NCBI RefSeq assembly: GCF_900104605.1
Contig: NZ_LT629960.1
Coordinates: forward strand, 434,001 to 498,000
Length of the DNA: 64,000 nucleotides
Reading direction: 5' to 3'
Source of the DNA: Tidjanibacter massiliensis
GTDB lineage: Bacteria > Bacteroidota > Bacteroidia > Bacteroidales > Rikenellaceae
The translations under genes and the position numbers were made by a program. The notes below the pieces were generated by a model. That model was not told the origin of the DNA, did not search any database, and saw nothing but the letters and a program-made list of their open reading frames with translations. Shown piece by piece: positions 1 through 8,917 of this stretch; the first letter of the stretch is position 1, and every line of letters starts with the position of its first letter.

Positions 1-8
1 GGAGAGCG

Positions 9-1829
9 ATGATGAAGAGTTGGCTGATAGTTTTGGCGGCGTCTGTCCTCCTGTTCGGAGAGGCCGCTGCCCAGGCCCCCGGTACACGGTCGTCCGAAGT
101 GGTGAGCATGGCAGGTACGGACTACTATCTGCATCGGGTTGCCCCGGGCGAAACGGTCTATTCCCTGTCGAGGCTGTACGGTGTCGCCGAGGAGCGTTTT
201 TACGAAGACAATCCGGCGGTGAAGGAGGCCGGACTGAAAGCGGGTGAAACGGTCCGGGTGCTCTGTACCGATGTGCCGGAGATAGAGCTGTCCCGCCGCA
301 AGATGCAGCGGACGTTCGTAACCCATACCGTGCAGCCGGGCGAGACCACCTACTCTATCGCCAAGCGTTACTCACTGGCAATCAATACACTCATACAGGA
401 CAATCCGGGGCTCGACCCGTCGCATCTGAAGGCAGGGCAGGAACTGCTCATCCGCAAGTCCGAGATGGACAAGACCTCGCCGCAGCAAATCCTGTCGCAG
501 ATGGACGATTTTGCCTCGACGCTGACGGAGGTGTCCGATGAATATGTTTACCACCTCGTCGAGATGGGCGAGACGCTCTATGCCATCAGCCGCGAATACG
601 GTGTGACCGTAGCCGACATAGAGGCCGGCAATGATGTCCGCGGCGGGCTGAAGGCGGGGGTGCTGCTGCGGATACCCGTCCCGGGACGGGAGCTTGCGGC
701 GAAGGATACCGCTGCAGGGGAGGCGGCCGGTGCGGTCGGAGGGGGGGAGCATCCTCTTCTACCCGGAACGGAGGTGCCGTTTCGGGAAAGCCGCCCTTAT
801 GCGGGGGAGATGGAACTTGCACTGCTGCTGCCGCTGTCGGACGACAATACGGTACGGGCGAGTTTCATGGAGTTTTACGAAGGGGCGCTGATTGCGGCCG
901 ATGAACTGAGAAATGCCGGCCATTCGGTGGTGCTGAATCTTTTCAATACGGAACGTTCGCCTGAAACGGTGCGGACGATAACCGCCGCGGAGGCTTTCCG
1001 GCACTCCGATGTCATCATCGGGCCGGTGTATGAGGACGAATTGGCCCCGGTGGCCGAATATTCGAGGCTGACCGGCGTACCGGTGGTCTCGCCGCTCGCC
1101 GACCTCGGGGAGGGATACGGCGCTACGGTGTTCAGCATGTCACCGGAGCCTTCCCGCCGTTATGAGAAGATGGGTCCTCTTTTCGAAGGTGACAAGAACA
1201 TCGTCTTCATCACGTCGGACGTGAACGATGCCGCTTTCGAACGGGAGATGAAAGCCGTCGTAGGAGGCAATCCCTACCAACGGGTGGTATATCGCAAAGG
1301 GACGCCTTCGCAGCAAATCGACGAGATGTTGGCAGGCAGCGGGACGGATAACGTTTTCGTGGTGCTGGCCGGAGACGAGACCGGCGTGGACCTCATTCTG
1401 GCTGCGCTCAGCTCGGTGCAGAACAGCCGGCTGGCGCGTTCCAAACGGACGGGACACATCATGGTGGTGGGCAACTCCAGGTGGGTGCGCTATCGTAACC
1501 TCGACCGGAGTCTTTTTTTCAAACTGAACGTTTCGTTCGTCACCTCCTATCATGCCGACCGCGGTAATGAGGCGGTGCTGGATTTCGACAGGCGGTACAT
1601 AGAGGCTTTCGGGCGCGTGCCCTCGCTCTACTCCTACCGCGGTTACGACGCGGTGAAGATGTTCGGCGGCGCGGTCGCTGCGGGCAATGCCGTACCGGCC
1701 CTGTCAGGCAGTGTTATGGTACCGCTGCAGACGCCCTACCGTTTTGAAACGGGTGCGGGCGGCAATACGGGCAATACCGAGTGGGCCCTCGTGACCTACG
1801 GCAACGACTATACCATCAGCGTCCGGTAA
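9..1829 (+). CDS. LysM-repeat protein with periplasmic-binding-protein-like C-terminal domain
   Basis: A 606-residue exported protein. The N-terminus is a signal peptide ending near residues 20-22 (hydrophobic stretch then AAAQA). Three LysM peptidoglycan-binding modules are visible at about residues 39-85, 103-148 and 179-225, each with the pattern PGET.YSI or MGETLYAI. From about residue 263 to the end the sequence resembles type I periplasmic ligand-binding proteins (LALLLPLSD start, then FYEGALIAADELR and a VIIGPVY segment). LysM-PBP fusions are common in Bacteroidota and probably sit on peptidoglycan; their ligand and role are not known to me. The gene starts 9 bases into the window, so its upstream context is missing. 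Rex follows 36 bases downstream on the same strand. Confidence 0.85.
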   Translation: MMKSWLIVLAASVLLFGEAAAQAPGTRSSEVVSMAGTDYYLHRVAPGETVYSLSRLYGVAEERFYEDNPAVKEAGLKAGETVRVLCTDVPEIELSRRKMQRTFVTHTVQPGETTYSIAKRYSLAINTLIQDNPGLDPSHLKAGQELLIRKSEMDKTSPQQILSQMDDFASTLTEVSDEYVYHLVEMGETLYAISREYGVTVADIEAGNDVRGGLKAGVLLRIPVPGRELAAKDTAAGEAAGAVGGGEHPLLPGTEVPFRESRPYAGEMELALLLPLSDDNTVRASFMEFYEGALIAADELRNAGHSVVLNLFNTERSPETVRTITAAEAFRHSDVIIGPVYEDELAPVAEYSRLTGVPVVSPLADLGEGYGATVFSMSPEPSRRYEKMGPLFEGDKNIVFITSDVNDAAFEREMKAVVGGNPYQRVVYRKGTPSQQIDEMLAGSGTDNVFVVLAGDETGVDLILAALSSVQNSRLARSKRTGHIMVVGNSRWVRYRNLDRSLFFKLNVSFVTSYHADRGNEAVLDFDRRYIEAFGRVPSLYSYRGYDAVKMFGGAVAAGNAVPALSGSVMVPLQTPYRFETGAGGNTGNTEWALVTYGNDYTISVR

Positions 1830-1865
1830 TCCTCCGACGGAGAGAAATACAAAAACGATTCGATT

Positions 1866-2510
1866 ATGTCCAATAATAATATTCCCGAGAAGACCATTGA
1901 GCGACTGAGCGAGTACCGCCGCACGCTGATGAATCTGCACCGTCAGGGTATTACGCACATATTTTCGCATGTGCTCGCCGGCATGCAGGGCATCACGGCC
2001 GTACAGGTGCGCCGCGACCTGATGCTGATAGGCTTTTCGAGCGATACGAAAAAAGGGTATGACGTCGAGGTACTGATAGATTTCATCAACGGCATCCTCG
2101 ACAGTCCTACGCCGATGAACATCGCCGTGATAGGGATGGGACACCTCGGTCAGGCCATCACCCGTTATTTTAACGGCAAGGGGCTGAATCTGAAAATAGT
2201 AGCCGCGTTCGACGTGGACCCGGAAAAGGTCGGTCAAACCATCGAGGAGATACCTTGTTACAGTATGGACGACTTCGAGGCCGACGTGTCGAGCCTCGAT
2301 ATCAACATAGCGGTGCTTTCGTGCCCGTCGCGGATAGCCTCCGACCTGGTCGTACCGATAGTCAATGCCGGCATCAAGGGGGTGCTTAACTTTACCTCCA
2401 AACCGCTGAACTTTCCGCTCGGCATCGTGGTGGAGAACTACGATATCACCACTCTCCTCGAAAAGGTCGCCTATTTCGTGAAGGAGAATGAAGAGAACAA
2501 TGAAATGTAG
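1866..2510 (+). CDS. rex: Redox-sensing transcriptional repressor Rex
   Basis: A 214-residue protein of normal Rex length. The N-terminal winged-helix DNA-binding domain spans about residues 1-80 and contains the conserved ERLSEYRR and QVRRDLM segments. A Rossmann NAD(H)-binding domain follows, with the dinucleotide-binding loop GMGHLG at residues 90-95. Rex represses fermentation and respiration genes when NADH is low and releases DNA when NADH is high. The ribF-like gene begins 9 bases after its stop codon, so the two may be co-transcribed. I did not find a convincing Rex operator in the window. Confidence 0.93.
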   Translation: MSNNNIPEKTIERLSEYRRTLMNLHRQGITHIFSHVLAGMQGITAVQVRRDLMLIGFSSDTKKGYDVEVLIDFINGILDSPTPMNIAVIGMGHLGQAITRYFNGKGLNLKIVAAFDVDPEKVGQTIEEIPCYSMDDFEADVSSLDINIAVLSCPSRIASDLVVPIVNAGIKGVLNFTSKPLNFPLGIVVENYDITTLLEKVAYFVKENEENNEM

Positions 2511-2519
2511 CCTGTCGTC

Positions 2520-3281
2520 ATGAGGGTGTTCCGTTCGGCGGAGGGATTGCCGCCAATCAAATTCCCGGTCGTTACGGTCGGTTCGTACGACGGGGTGCAT
2601 TTCGGCCACCGCGCCTTGCTCGAGCAGGTGAAGACGATGGCGGACGAGGCGGGCGGAGAGAGCGTTGTAGTCACTTTCTGGCCCCATCCGAGAAGGGTGC
2701 TGCCCGACGGAGGCGGGGTGAAGTTGCTCAATACGCTCGACGAGAAGCTTTGGTTATTGCGGGAGGCCGGCATCGACGATGTGGTCGTGCTGCCTTTCAC
2801 TGCCGAATTCGCCCGACTGTCTTCGGACGATTTCGTGCGGGAGATACTCGTGGGAAAGATAGGGATGAAGCGGTTCGTGGTGGGGTACAACCACCGTTTC
2901 GGGAGCGGTCAGCAGGGTGATTTCGCTTCGTTGCAGCGTATGCAGGGGGAGCTCGGGTTCGTTGCCGTCCGTGTCGGCCGGCGCGACGTGCACGAAGAGA
3001 AGGTGAGTTCGACCGTCGTCCGCAATATGATTGCCTCCGGAGAGATGGCGCATGCAGCGGAGTTCCTGACGAGGGGATATATCCTCATTGCGGATATCCG
3101 GGGCCGGAGCGTACTGCCCGGCGATAGGGATAAGCTGCTGCCGCCTCCGGGCGCATATCCCGTTACGGTCGAAGCCGGAGGGAAACTTTGGCGGGATGAG
3201 CTTCTTGTCGGAGAGGAAACGCTGCGGCTCGCCGAATGGAACGGCGGGGATTGCGGCGGAGTGTTGATAACGTTCATATAG
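2520..3281 (+). CDS. ribF: RibF-like FAD synthetase with degenerate riboflavin kinase domain
   Basis: A 253-residue protein. The N-terminal FMN adenylyltransferase domain is intact: nucleotidyltransferase motif GSYDGVHFGH at residues 21-30, FWPHPR near 54-59, GYNHRFG near 122-128 and the SSTVVR motif at 163-168. Bifunctional RibF is usually about 300-320 residues. Here the C-terminal riboflavin kinase part is only about 70 residues and lacks the usual glycine-rich GxPTAN motif that binds Mg-ATP. The protein probably retains FAD synthesis at most. A full-length RibF would have to be encoded elsewhere. It sits between rex and a thioesterase gene that starts 11 bases after its stop codon. Confidence 0.8.
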   Translation: MRVFRSAEGLPPIKFPVVTVGSYDGVHFGHRALLEQVKTMADEAGGESVVVTFWPHPRRVLPDGGGVKLLNTLDEKLWLLREAGIDDVVVLPFTAEFARLSSDDFVREILVGKIGMKRFVVGYNHRFGSGQQGDFASLQRMQGELGFVAVRVGRRDVHEEKVSSTVVRNMIASGEMAHAAEFLTRGYILIADIRGRSVLPGDRDKLLPPPGAYPVTVEAGGKLWRDELLVGEETLRLAEWNGGDCGGVLITFI

Positions 3282-3292
3282 ACGAGAAAAGG

Positions 3293-3700
3293 ATGGAAAA
3301 GATGCCGGAATCCGAGGTTCGGATACGTGTCAGATACAAGGAGACGGACAACATGGGGGTGGTGCACCACTCCAATTACGTGAACTATTACGAGGTGGCG
3401 CGTACCGAGATGATGCGCGGGCGTGGGCTCTCCTACAAGGAGATGGAGGCCCGCGGAGTGATGCTGCCCGTGCGCGAGGTACAGTTGAACTACCTGGCGC
3501 CTGCCTATTATGACGACCTGCTGACGGTTCGTATACGGATTGCGGAGAGGCCGGGCGTGAAACTGAGGTTCGAGCACGAGATATACAACGAGGCGGGCGA
3601 CCTGATAAATACGGGAACGGTCGTGCTTGTATTCGTCGATGCGGTTACTCGCCGGCCGTTGCGGGCGCCGCAGTGGTTTTTGGAACTGTTCGGTTTCTGA
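3293..3700 (+). CDS. Acyl-CoA thioesterase, YbgC/4HBT hotdog-fold family
   Basis: A 135-residue single hotdog-fold protein. The family signature with the presumed catalytic aspartate is visible near residues 16-29 (KETDNMGVVHHSNY), followed by YYEVAR. Such proteins hydrolyse acyl-CoA or acyl-ACP thioesters; the exact substrate cannot be read from sequence. I chose the ATG at 3293, preceded by a purine-rich AGAAAAGG, rather than an in-frame ATG at 3236 inside the upstream gene, because the hotdog fold begins just after 3293. The next gene on the strand is a YhhN membrane protein. Confidence 0.85.
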   Translation: MEKMPESEVRIRVRYKETDNMGVVHHSNYVNYYEVARTEMMRGRGLSYKEMEARGVMLPVREVQLNYLAPAYYDDLLTVRIRIAERPGVKLRFEHEIYNEAGDLINTGTVVLVFVDAVTRRPLRAPQWFLELFGF

Positions 3701-3809
3701 ACCGTTTTCGGCAGGCCGCTGTTGTCGGAAGCGGGATTTTCCGGACGGCACGGAATCCGGAAGCGGTGGTGCTGCCAAAGGTTTGGACAGGTCGGATGGA
3801 GGGGACGCA

Positions 3810-4460
3810 ATGAAGAAGGGTACATACATATCGTTGTTGGCGGGATATGTCGTTACGGTCGCAGTGTACGGCATGTGGCAGCATTTCGGCTTGCCGCTGC
3901 TGCCGCTGGTCTTCGCCCTTCCCGTGTTTTATCTTGCCGTCGTTTCGCTCGTCCCGACAAAATGGCACGGTTCGTTCATGTCGCTCGGCTTGTTGATGTC
4001 CGCCGCCGGCGACTATTGCGGAGAAAGCGGCATGTTTCTGTTGCAGGCTTCGTTTTTCGCAGTCGCCCATATCTTTTATGCGGTCTATTTCCTGCGCGGT
4101 GCATGGTTCCGTCCCTCGTCGCTCGCCGCCGCTCTGTTGTTGTGTGCCGCCGTTGCCGTCGCGGCATCCCGGATAATCCCGGCAGTCGGAAACCCGACGG
4201 AACATGGAGCAGTTGTCGTGTATGCCGTACTGATAACCCTGATGTGCGCCTCTTCGTTTTTCTGGAAAGGAAAGGGGCGCGGATGGTATATCGCCGGGGC
4301 TCTGCTTTTTCTCATCTCCGATGTGTTCCTGGCCTGGAACCGTTTCGTCCGTCCTTTCACCTGGAGCAGTGTCGCCGTGCTGTCGTGCTACTGGGCCGCA
4401 CAGGCCCTGCTCGCGGGGAGTTATCTTGCCCGTTTCATCCGGCGGCCGTTGTTCCGCTGA
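3810..4460 (+). CDS. YhhN/TMEM86 family integral membrane protein
   Basis: A 216-residue, strongly hydrophobic protein with about seven to eight predicted membrane segments and short loops. The overall pattern matches the YhhN/TMEM86 family: DYCGESGMF in the second third of a helix pair, and ISDVFLAWNRF near the C-terminus. Eukaryotic TMEM86B is a lysoplasmalogenase; activity of bacterial members is less established. The start at 3810 follows a GGAGGGGACGC ribosome-binding-like stretch; the open frame extends upstream to 3627 but that part overlaps the thioesterase gene. Confidence 0.8.
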   Translation: MKKGTYISLLAGYVVTVAVYGMWQHFGLPLLPLVFALPVFYLAVVSLVPTKWHGSFMSLGLLMSAAGDYCGESGMFLLQASFFAVAHIFYAVYFLRGAWFRPSSLAAALLLCAAVAVAASRIIPAVGNPTEHGAVVVYAVLITLMCASSFFWKGKGRGWYIAGALLFLISDVFLAWNRFVRPFTWSSVAVLSCYWAAQALLAGSYLARFIRRPLFR

Positions 4461-4505
4461 ATCTCTTTGTTACGGATTTTGCTGCTGCAAACGTGTCAGT
4501 CTGTC

Positions 4506-4546
4506 TGTCACAGTGGCAGACAGGACGGGGTGGCATATTGTTTGTG
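4506..4546 (+). promoter_or_regulatory. Candidate sigma-54-type promoter with upstream palindrome
   Basis: TGTCA-CAG-TGGCA (4506-4518) forms an imperfect inverted repeat inside a longer CTGTCTG/CAGACAG pair (4501-4523). It is followed by TGGCAT-N5-TTGTG at 4531-4546, which matches the sigma-54 -24/-12 consensus TGGCAC-N5-TTGCW except at two positions. A start site about 12 bases later would leave a leader of about 28 bases before htpG. This is inference from pattern only. Confidence 0.35.
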
Positions 4547-4585
4547 TTTTTGCTTGTCACTTCGAAACAACAAAAACACAAGCAT

Positions 4586-6646
4586 ATGCAGAACGGAAAA
4601 ATCGGGGTTACTACCGAGAATATCTTCCCCATCATTAAAAAATTCCTCTATTCCGACCATGAAATATTCCTGCGGGAACTCGTGTCCAATGCGGTGGATG
4701 CCACGCAGAAGCTGAAAACGTTGGCTTCGACGGGCGATTACGCCGGCGAGTTGGGCGACCTGACGGTGCACGTCACGGCGGATGCCGCGGCGCGGACGCT
4801 GACGATTTCCGATGCGGGTATCGGCATGACAGCCGAAGAGGTGGACCGATATATCAACCAGATAGCTTTCTCAGGTGCCGAGGAGTTCATGTCGAAATAC
4901 AAGAACCAGAATATCATCGGACACTTCGGCCTGGGGTTCTATTCGGCCTTCATGGTAGCCGACAGGGTGGAAATCGTTACCCAGTCTTACAGGGAGGAGG
5001 CGCCGACGGTCGTGTGGAGTTGTGGCGGAACGCCCGAATTCACCATGACGGAACGGGCGGAAAAAAGGTCGCGGGGAACCGATATTATCCTCTATCTGAG
5101 CGAAGAGAGCGCCGAGTTCGCCGACCAGTCCCGTATTCGCGGAATGCTGCGTAAATACTGTCGCTTCCTTCCCATACCGATAGCCTGTGGAAAGGTACAG
5201 GAGTGGAAGGACGGCAAGTATGTGGATACCGAACGGGACGACATTGTGAACGATACCGACCCGCTCTGGACGCATAATCCGGCCGATGTGACCGACGAAC
5301 AGTACCGGGAATTCTACCGGAAGCTCTATCCGGGCAGCGACGACCCGCTGTTCTGGATACATCTCAATATCGACTATCCGTTCCACCTGACGGGGATTCT
5401 CTATTTCCCGAAAATCCACAACAATTTCGAGATTCAGAAGAACAGGATACAGCTTTACAGCAACCAGGTGTACGTGACCGATTCGGTGGAGGGCATCGTT
5501 CCCGAGTTCCTGACGCTGCTGCACGGGGTTATCGATTCGCCGGACATTCCGCTGAACGTGTCGCGCAGCTACCTTCAGAGCGACGGCAACGTGCGCAAGA
5601 TATCGGGCTACATCACCCGTAAGGTGGCCGACAAGCTGCAGGAGCTCTTCAATACCGCGCGGGCGGATTTCGAGGGCAAGTGGGACGACCTGAAAATCTT
5701 CATCGAATACGGCATCGTGACCGACGAGAAGTTCGCCGAGAAGGCCGAGGGATTCATGCTGCTCAAGAATACGGCGGGCAGTTACTTCACCCTGGCCGAG
5801 TACCGCGACAAGGTGAAGGAGAACCAGACCGACCGGAACGGTACGGTGATATATATTTATACGGACGATGCGGTCGGCAAGCACAGCTTCGTCAGGGGAG
5901 CCGAGGAGAAGGGGTACGATGTCCTGCTCATGGACGGACAGCTCGACAACCACTTCGTGAGCTGGTACGAGAACAAGGAGAAAGGGTGCCGTTTCGTGCG
6001 TGTCGATTCCGATGTGGCCGAGCGGCTTATCGACAAGGAGACGAACATGAGCATGTCGCTCAGTTCCGAGCAGCAGGATATCATGCGCCCGGTGTTCGAG
6101 AGCCAGCTCCCGACCGACCAGAAGATATTCTATAACATAGCGTTCGAAGCGATGGCGCCCACCGACGCTCCGGTGACCATCACGCAGGATGAATACATGC
6201 GCCGCATGAAGGAGATGGCGGCGATGAGCGGCGGCGGCATGAGCCAGTTCTACAGCCAGATGCCCGACAACTATACGATAGCCGTCAATGCCAACCATCC
6301 GCTCGTAATCGACATTCTCGGCGAGGTGGAGAACGAGTACGGTGAGAAACTCAAGACGATAAACAAGAAGATAGAGACGGCCCAGAAGCAGCAGGCGAAC
6401 CTCAACGAACTGATAAAGGATAAGAAGGAGGCCGACCTGACGGAAGAGGAGAAGCAGCAGCGCGACGACCTGGCCAAGAAGGTGGATGACCTGCGCGGGC
6501 AGCGCACGGCCCGGCTGAAGGAAATAGGTGCCGGCAACAGCCTTGTCAAACAGCTTATCGACCTTGCCCTGCTTTCCAACGGGATGCTGAAAGGTGAGCA
6601 GCTCACCAACTTTATCAAAAGGAGCGTGGAGCTTATAGGAAAGTGA
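4586..6646 (+). CDS. htpG: Molecular chaperone HtpG (Hsp90)
   Basis: A 686-residue Hsp90 homologue of the usual Bacteroidota length. The N-terminal ATPase domain shows FLRELVSNAVDA, the DAGIGM nucleotide loop and GHFGLGFYSAFMV. The middle domain includes the NRIQLYSNQVYV segment and the arginine-containing NVSRSYLQ loop. The C-terminal dimerisation domain contains a charged coiled-coil stretch (about residues 590-650). It acts in the cytoplasm as an ATP-driven chaperone. The frame is open far upstream to 3722, overlapping two other genes; I placed the start at the ATG at 4586 because homology begins there (MQNGKIGVTTEN). A strong bidirectional terminator lies after the stop codon. Confidence 0.95.
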   Translation: MQNGKIGVTTENIFPIIKKFLYSDHEIFLRELVSNAVDATQKLKTLASTGDYAGELGDLTVHVTADAAARTLTISDAGIGMTAEEVDRYINQIAFSGAEEFMSKYKNQNIIGHFGLGFYSAFMVADRVEIVTQSYREEAPTVVWSCGGTPEFTMTERAEKRSRGTDIILYLSEESAEFADQSRIRGMLRKYCRFLPIPIACGKVQEWKDGKYVDTERDDIVNDTDPLWTHNPADVTDEQYREFYRKLYPGSDDPLFWIHLNIDYPFHLTGILYFPKIHNNFEIQKNRIQLYSNQVYVTDSVEGIVPEFLTLLHGVIDSPDIPLNVSRSYLQSDGNVRKISGYITRKVADKLQELFNTARADFEGKWDDLKIFIEYGIVTDEKFAEKAEGFMLLKNTAGSYFTLAEYRDKVKENQTDRNGTVIYIYTDDAVGKHSFVRGAEEKGYDVLLMDGQLDNHFVSWYENKEKGCRFVRVDSDVAERLIDKETNMSMSLSSEQQDIMRPVFESQLPTDQKIFYNIAFEAMAPTDAPVTITQDEYMRRMKEMAAMSGGGMSQFYSQMPDNYTIAVNANHPLVIDILGEVENEYGEKLKTINKKIETAQKQQANLNELIKDKKEADLTEEEKQQRDDLAKKVDDLRGQRTARLKEIGAGNSLVKQLIDLALLSNGMLKGEQLTNFIKRSVELIGK

Positions 6647-6676
6647 CGCATGCGGCAGAGCCGCTGCCCGGAATAG

Positions 6677-6711
6677 TCCCGCGGAGAGCTACTGCTCCGC
6701 GGGATTTTTTT
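6677..6711. terminator. Intrinsic terminator between htpG and panB
   Basis: Perfect 10-bp stem TCCCGCGGAG / CTCCGCGGGA (6677-6686 and 6695-6704) with an 8-base loop, followed by seven T on the plus strand. It ends htpG and, read on the other strand, could also serve the converging panB gene. Confidence 0.9.
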
Positions 6712-6720
6712 ATGCGACCG

Positions 6721-7536
6721 TCAGTACTGCTCCTCTTCGCTGGGGAAGTCGCCCTCCTTGACGTCGCGGATGTAGCTGCCGAATGCACCGGACATCGTTT
6801 CGGTCAGGTTCGCATAGCGTCGCAGAAACCGCGGAGAGAATTCGCTGTTGATGCCGAGCATGTCGTGTGTCACGAGTACCTGTCCGTCCACGTACCGGCC
6901 GGCACCGATGCCGATTATCGGGATGGCGAGTTCGCGGGCGACCTGTCCGGCCAGATGTGCCGGTATCTTTTCGAGGACGATGCCGAAACAGCCGGCCTTT
7001 TCCAACAGGTGGGCATCTTCGAGCAGCTTTTCTGCTTCGGCTTCCTCCTTGGCCCGGACGGCATAGGTGCCGTATTTGTGAATCGACTGCGGGGTGAGTC
7101 CGAGATGCCCCATGACGGGAATGCCTGCGCTCAGGATTCTGTCTACCGATTCGAGGATTTCCTTGCCTCCCTCGAGCTTGACGGCGCCTGCTTCGGTCTC
7201 CTTCATGATGCGTACCGCCGAACAGAGCGCCTCTTTCGAGTTGCCCTGATAGGTGCCGAAGGGCATGTCCACTACCACGAGGGCACGTTCCACTGCACGG
7301 GTGACCGATTGTGCATGGTATATCATGTTGTCGAGCGTCATGGGGACGGTCGTTTCGTAGCCGGCCATGACGTTGGCAGCGGAATCGCCGACCAGAATGA
7401 CGTCTATTCCGGCCCTGTCGAGGATACGGGCCATGGAGTAGTCGTATGCCGTCAGCATGGCGATTTTTTCGCCGCGGCTTTTCATTTCGGCGAGCCGCAG
7501 CGTGGTGACCGGCCTGAGGTTTCTTTCGGTGGACAT
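6721..7536 (-). CDS. panB: 3-methyl-2-oxobutanoate hydroxymethyltransferase
   Basis: A 271-residue enzyme with the complete PanB pattern: [19 protein letters not shown] near the N-terminus, [15 protein letters not shown], the [10 protein letters not shown] segment and the IGIGAG motif. It transfers a hydroxymethyl group from methylene-tetrahydrofolate to 2-oxoisovalerate to make ketopantoate in the pantothenate/CoA pathway. I chose the ATG at 7536 over the in-frame start at 7596 because a TATCTTTG -7 box lies between them at 7565-7572, and homology begins after 7536. The neighbouring SpoU methyltransferase gene ends 47 bases upstream on the same strand. Confidence 0.94.
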   Translation of the reverse strand: MSTERNLRPVTTLRLAEMKSRGEKIAMLTAYDYSMARILDRAGIDVILVGDSAANVMAGYETTVPMTLDNMIYHAQSVTRAVERALVVVDMPFGTYQGNSKEALCSAVRIMKETEAGAVKLEGGKEILESVDRILSAGIPVMGHLGLTPQSIHKYGTYAVRAKEEAEAEKLLEDAHLLEKAGCFGIVLEKIPAHLAGQVARELAIPIIGIGAGRYVDGQVLVTHDMLGINSEFSPRFLRRYANLTETMSGAFGSYIRDVKEGDFPSEEEQY

Positions 7537-7564
7537 CGTTTCTTGAATGAATGGATTACGTCGG

Positions 7565-7572
7565 CAAAGATA
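7565..7572 (-). promoter_or_regulatory. Bacteroidota -7 box for panB
   Basis: TATCTTTG on the minus strand matches TAnnTTTG and lies 29 bases upstream of the panB start chosen here. No clear TTG element was found at the expected distance. Confidence 0.55.
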
Positions 7573-7582
7573 GGAGACTTTT

Positions 7583-8140
7583 TCACACGGTTTCATCCGC
7601 AGCCTTTTTTTCGGATATATATCCTGCGAACAGGTGCCAGAGTACCGCCCCGCCGGCTACCGCTACGTTCAGGGAGTGTTTCGTTCCCGCCTGGGGTATC
7701 TCGACGGCACCGTCGCACATGTCGGCCACCTCCTGTGCCACCCCCTCCACCTCATTGCCGAAGACGAGGGCATAGCGTTGGCCGGCTCCCGGCCGGAAAT
7801 CTTCCAGCATGACGGCTCCTTCGGCCTGTTCTACGGCGAGCGCGACGTATCCCTCCCTCCTGAGCGATTCGACGGCTTCGGCCGTACTCTCGAAGTATTG
7901 CCATGCGACGGTATTTTCGGCGCCGAGGGCCGTCTTGTGAATTTCGCGGGAGGGGGGAGTCCCCGTTATGCCGCACAGCAGCAGCCGTTCTACGGCGAAA
8001 GCGTCGCATGTTCGGAAGAAGGAACCGACATTGTTCAGGCTCCGTATATTGTCGAGTACGACCGTCACGGGCATTTTGCGCATGCGGGCATACTCTTCTG
8101 CACTCGGACGGTGCAGTTCTTCGTTGGTGGTCTTTTTCAT
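7583..8140 (-). CDS. TrmH/SpoU family RNA 2'-O-ribose methyltransferase
   Basis: A 185-residue SPOUT-class methyltransferase. The three family motifs are present: [17 protein letters not shown] (about residues 31-47), [11 protein letters not shown], and the C-terminal SLNVAVAGG that forms part of the trefoil-knot AdoMet site. Such enzymes methylate the 2'-hydroxyl of a ribose in tRNA or rRNA; the substrate cannot be assigned from sequence. It lies upstream of panB on the minus strand but panB has its own promoter-like box. Confidence 0.88.
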   Translation of the reverse strand: MKKTTNEELHRPSAEEYARMRKMPVTVVLDNIRSLNNVGSFFRTCDAFAVERLLLCGITGTPPSREIHKTALGAENTVAWQYFESTAEAVESLRREGYVALAVEQAEGAVMLEDFRPGAGQRYALVFGNEVEGVAQEVADMCDGAVEIPQAGTKHSLNVAVAGGAVLWHLFAGYISEKKAADETV

Positions 8141-8185
8141 CTCCTTTCGAACCGGTTGTTGTTTTTCCGAAAAAACGGCGCTTCG

Positions 8186-8216
8186 TTTGGCCGTTTTTGA
8201 AAAAAGATTAAATTTG
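8186..8216 (+). promoter_or_regulatory. Bacteroidota promoter upstream of the DUF4377-like lipoprotein
   Basis: TTTG at 8186-8189, a 19-base spacer and TAAATTTG at 8209-8216 fit the TTTG-N19-21-TAnnTTTG consensus. The predicted leader of the gene at 8419 would be about 195 bases. A minus-strand TAATTTTG at 8253-8260 may serve the divergent methyltransferase. Confidence 0.55.
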
Positions 8217-8418
8217 TTGCATTGATTTCGGTACCGTCATTCCTGCCGCGCCCAAAATTACGAAAATATTGTATTCGCAGGAGCAGTGTCCGCCGGCTGT
8301 CTCCGAGGAAAGAATGGGTACGACCGGTCGACCGGGGGTGCCGCAGGATGGCAAAGCATGGTTGCAAAATCATGGATGTAAAGCCGGAGGTATTTTCGGA
8401 GAACCTTTTAAGACGGAT

Positions 8419-8850
8419 ATGATGAACGGGAAGAGGCTATTCAGGGTATTTTTGGTGTTCCTGTGCGGGTGCTGTGTCGCAGGCTGCCGCAGCACGACCT
8501 TGGAACAGAACGAAAACGGGGTAATCGGTTATCGGGAGTACGAACTGCTGGTCGCTTCGGAACAAGTCCCGGGACTTGTATGGTCGTGCGGAATGAATAT
8601 TCGGGCGGATGTTTACGCCGTCAAAACGGAAGATACTCGTGAATGGGAGGCTTTCGGCCATAGTATCGGCGGATTCGAATATGAGTCTGGTTATGAATAT
8701 CGAATCCGGATTTCCGAGACGGATTATCTGGACTATACGATGGCTACTCCGGCATGGACGGAATACGACCTGTTGGAAATCCTGTCGAAAGAGAAGAAAA
8801 ATTCTGACGGTCTGCCGGAACATTTTATTCCGGAGTGGTTCTCTGAATGA
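8419..8850 (+). CDS. Small lipoprotein, DUF4377-like
   Basis: A 143-residue protein with a lipoprotein signal peptide and lipobox VAGC near residues 20-23, so it is probably an anchored envelope protein. The remainder resembles DUF4377 domains: a conserved tryptophan-phenylalanine pair in EWEAFGHSIGGFEYESG followed by YEYRIRISE. Function unknown. I start at the ATG at 8419; the open frame begins earlier at 8269 but that region holds no signal sequence. A tandem ATG allows 8422 as an alternative. Confidence 0.65.
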   Translation: MMNGKRLFRVFLVFLCGCCVAGCRSTTLEQNENGVIGYREYELLVASEQVPGLVWSCGMNIRADVYAVKTEDTREWEAFGHSIGGFEYESGYEYRIRISETDYLDYTMATPAWTEYDLLEILSKEKKNSDGLPEHFIPEWFSE

Positions 8851-8917
8851 GTCGGCAGCCGGGGTGGGGGACGGTCCGGTGCCCGTATTGACGAAGGAAG
8901 ATGAGTACGGAGAGAGC

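Noticed and set aside
3722-4585. N-terminal extension of htpG to 974 codons
   Set aside because: It overlaps the thioesterase and YhhN genes in another frame; homology to Hsp90 begins only at 4586.
4871-6298. 475-codon open frame on the minus strand opposite htpG
   Set aside because: It mirrors the third codon positions of a well conserved gene in GC-rich DNA and has no recognisable domain.
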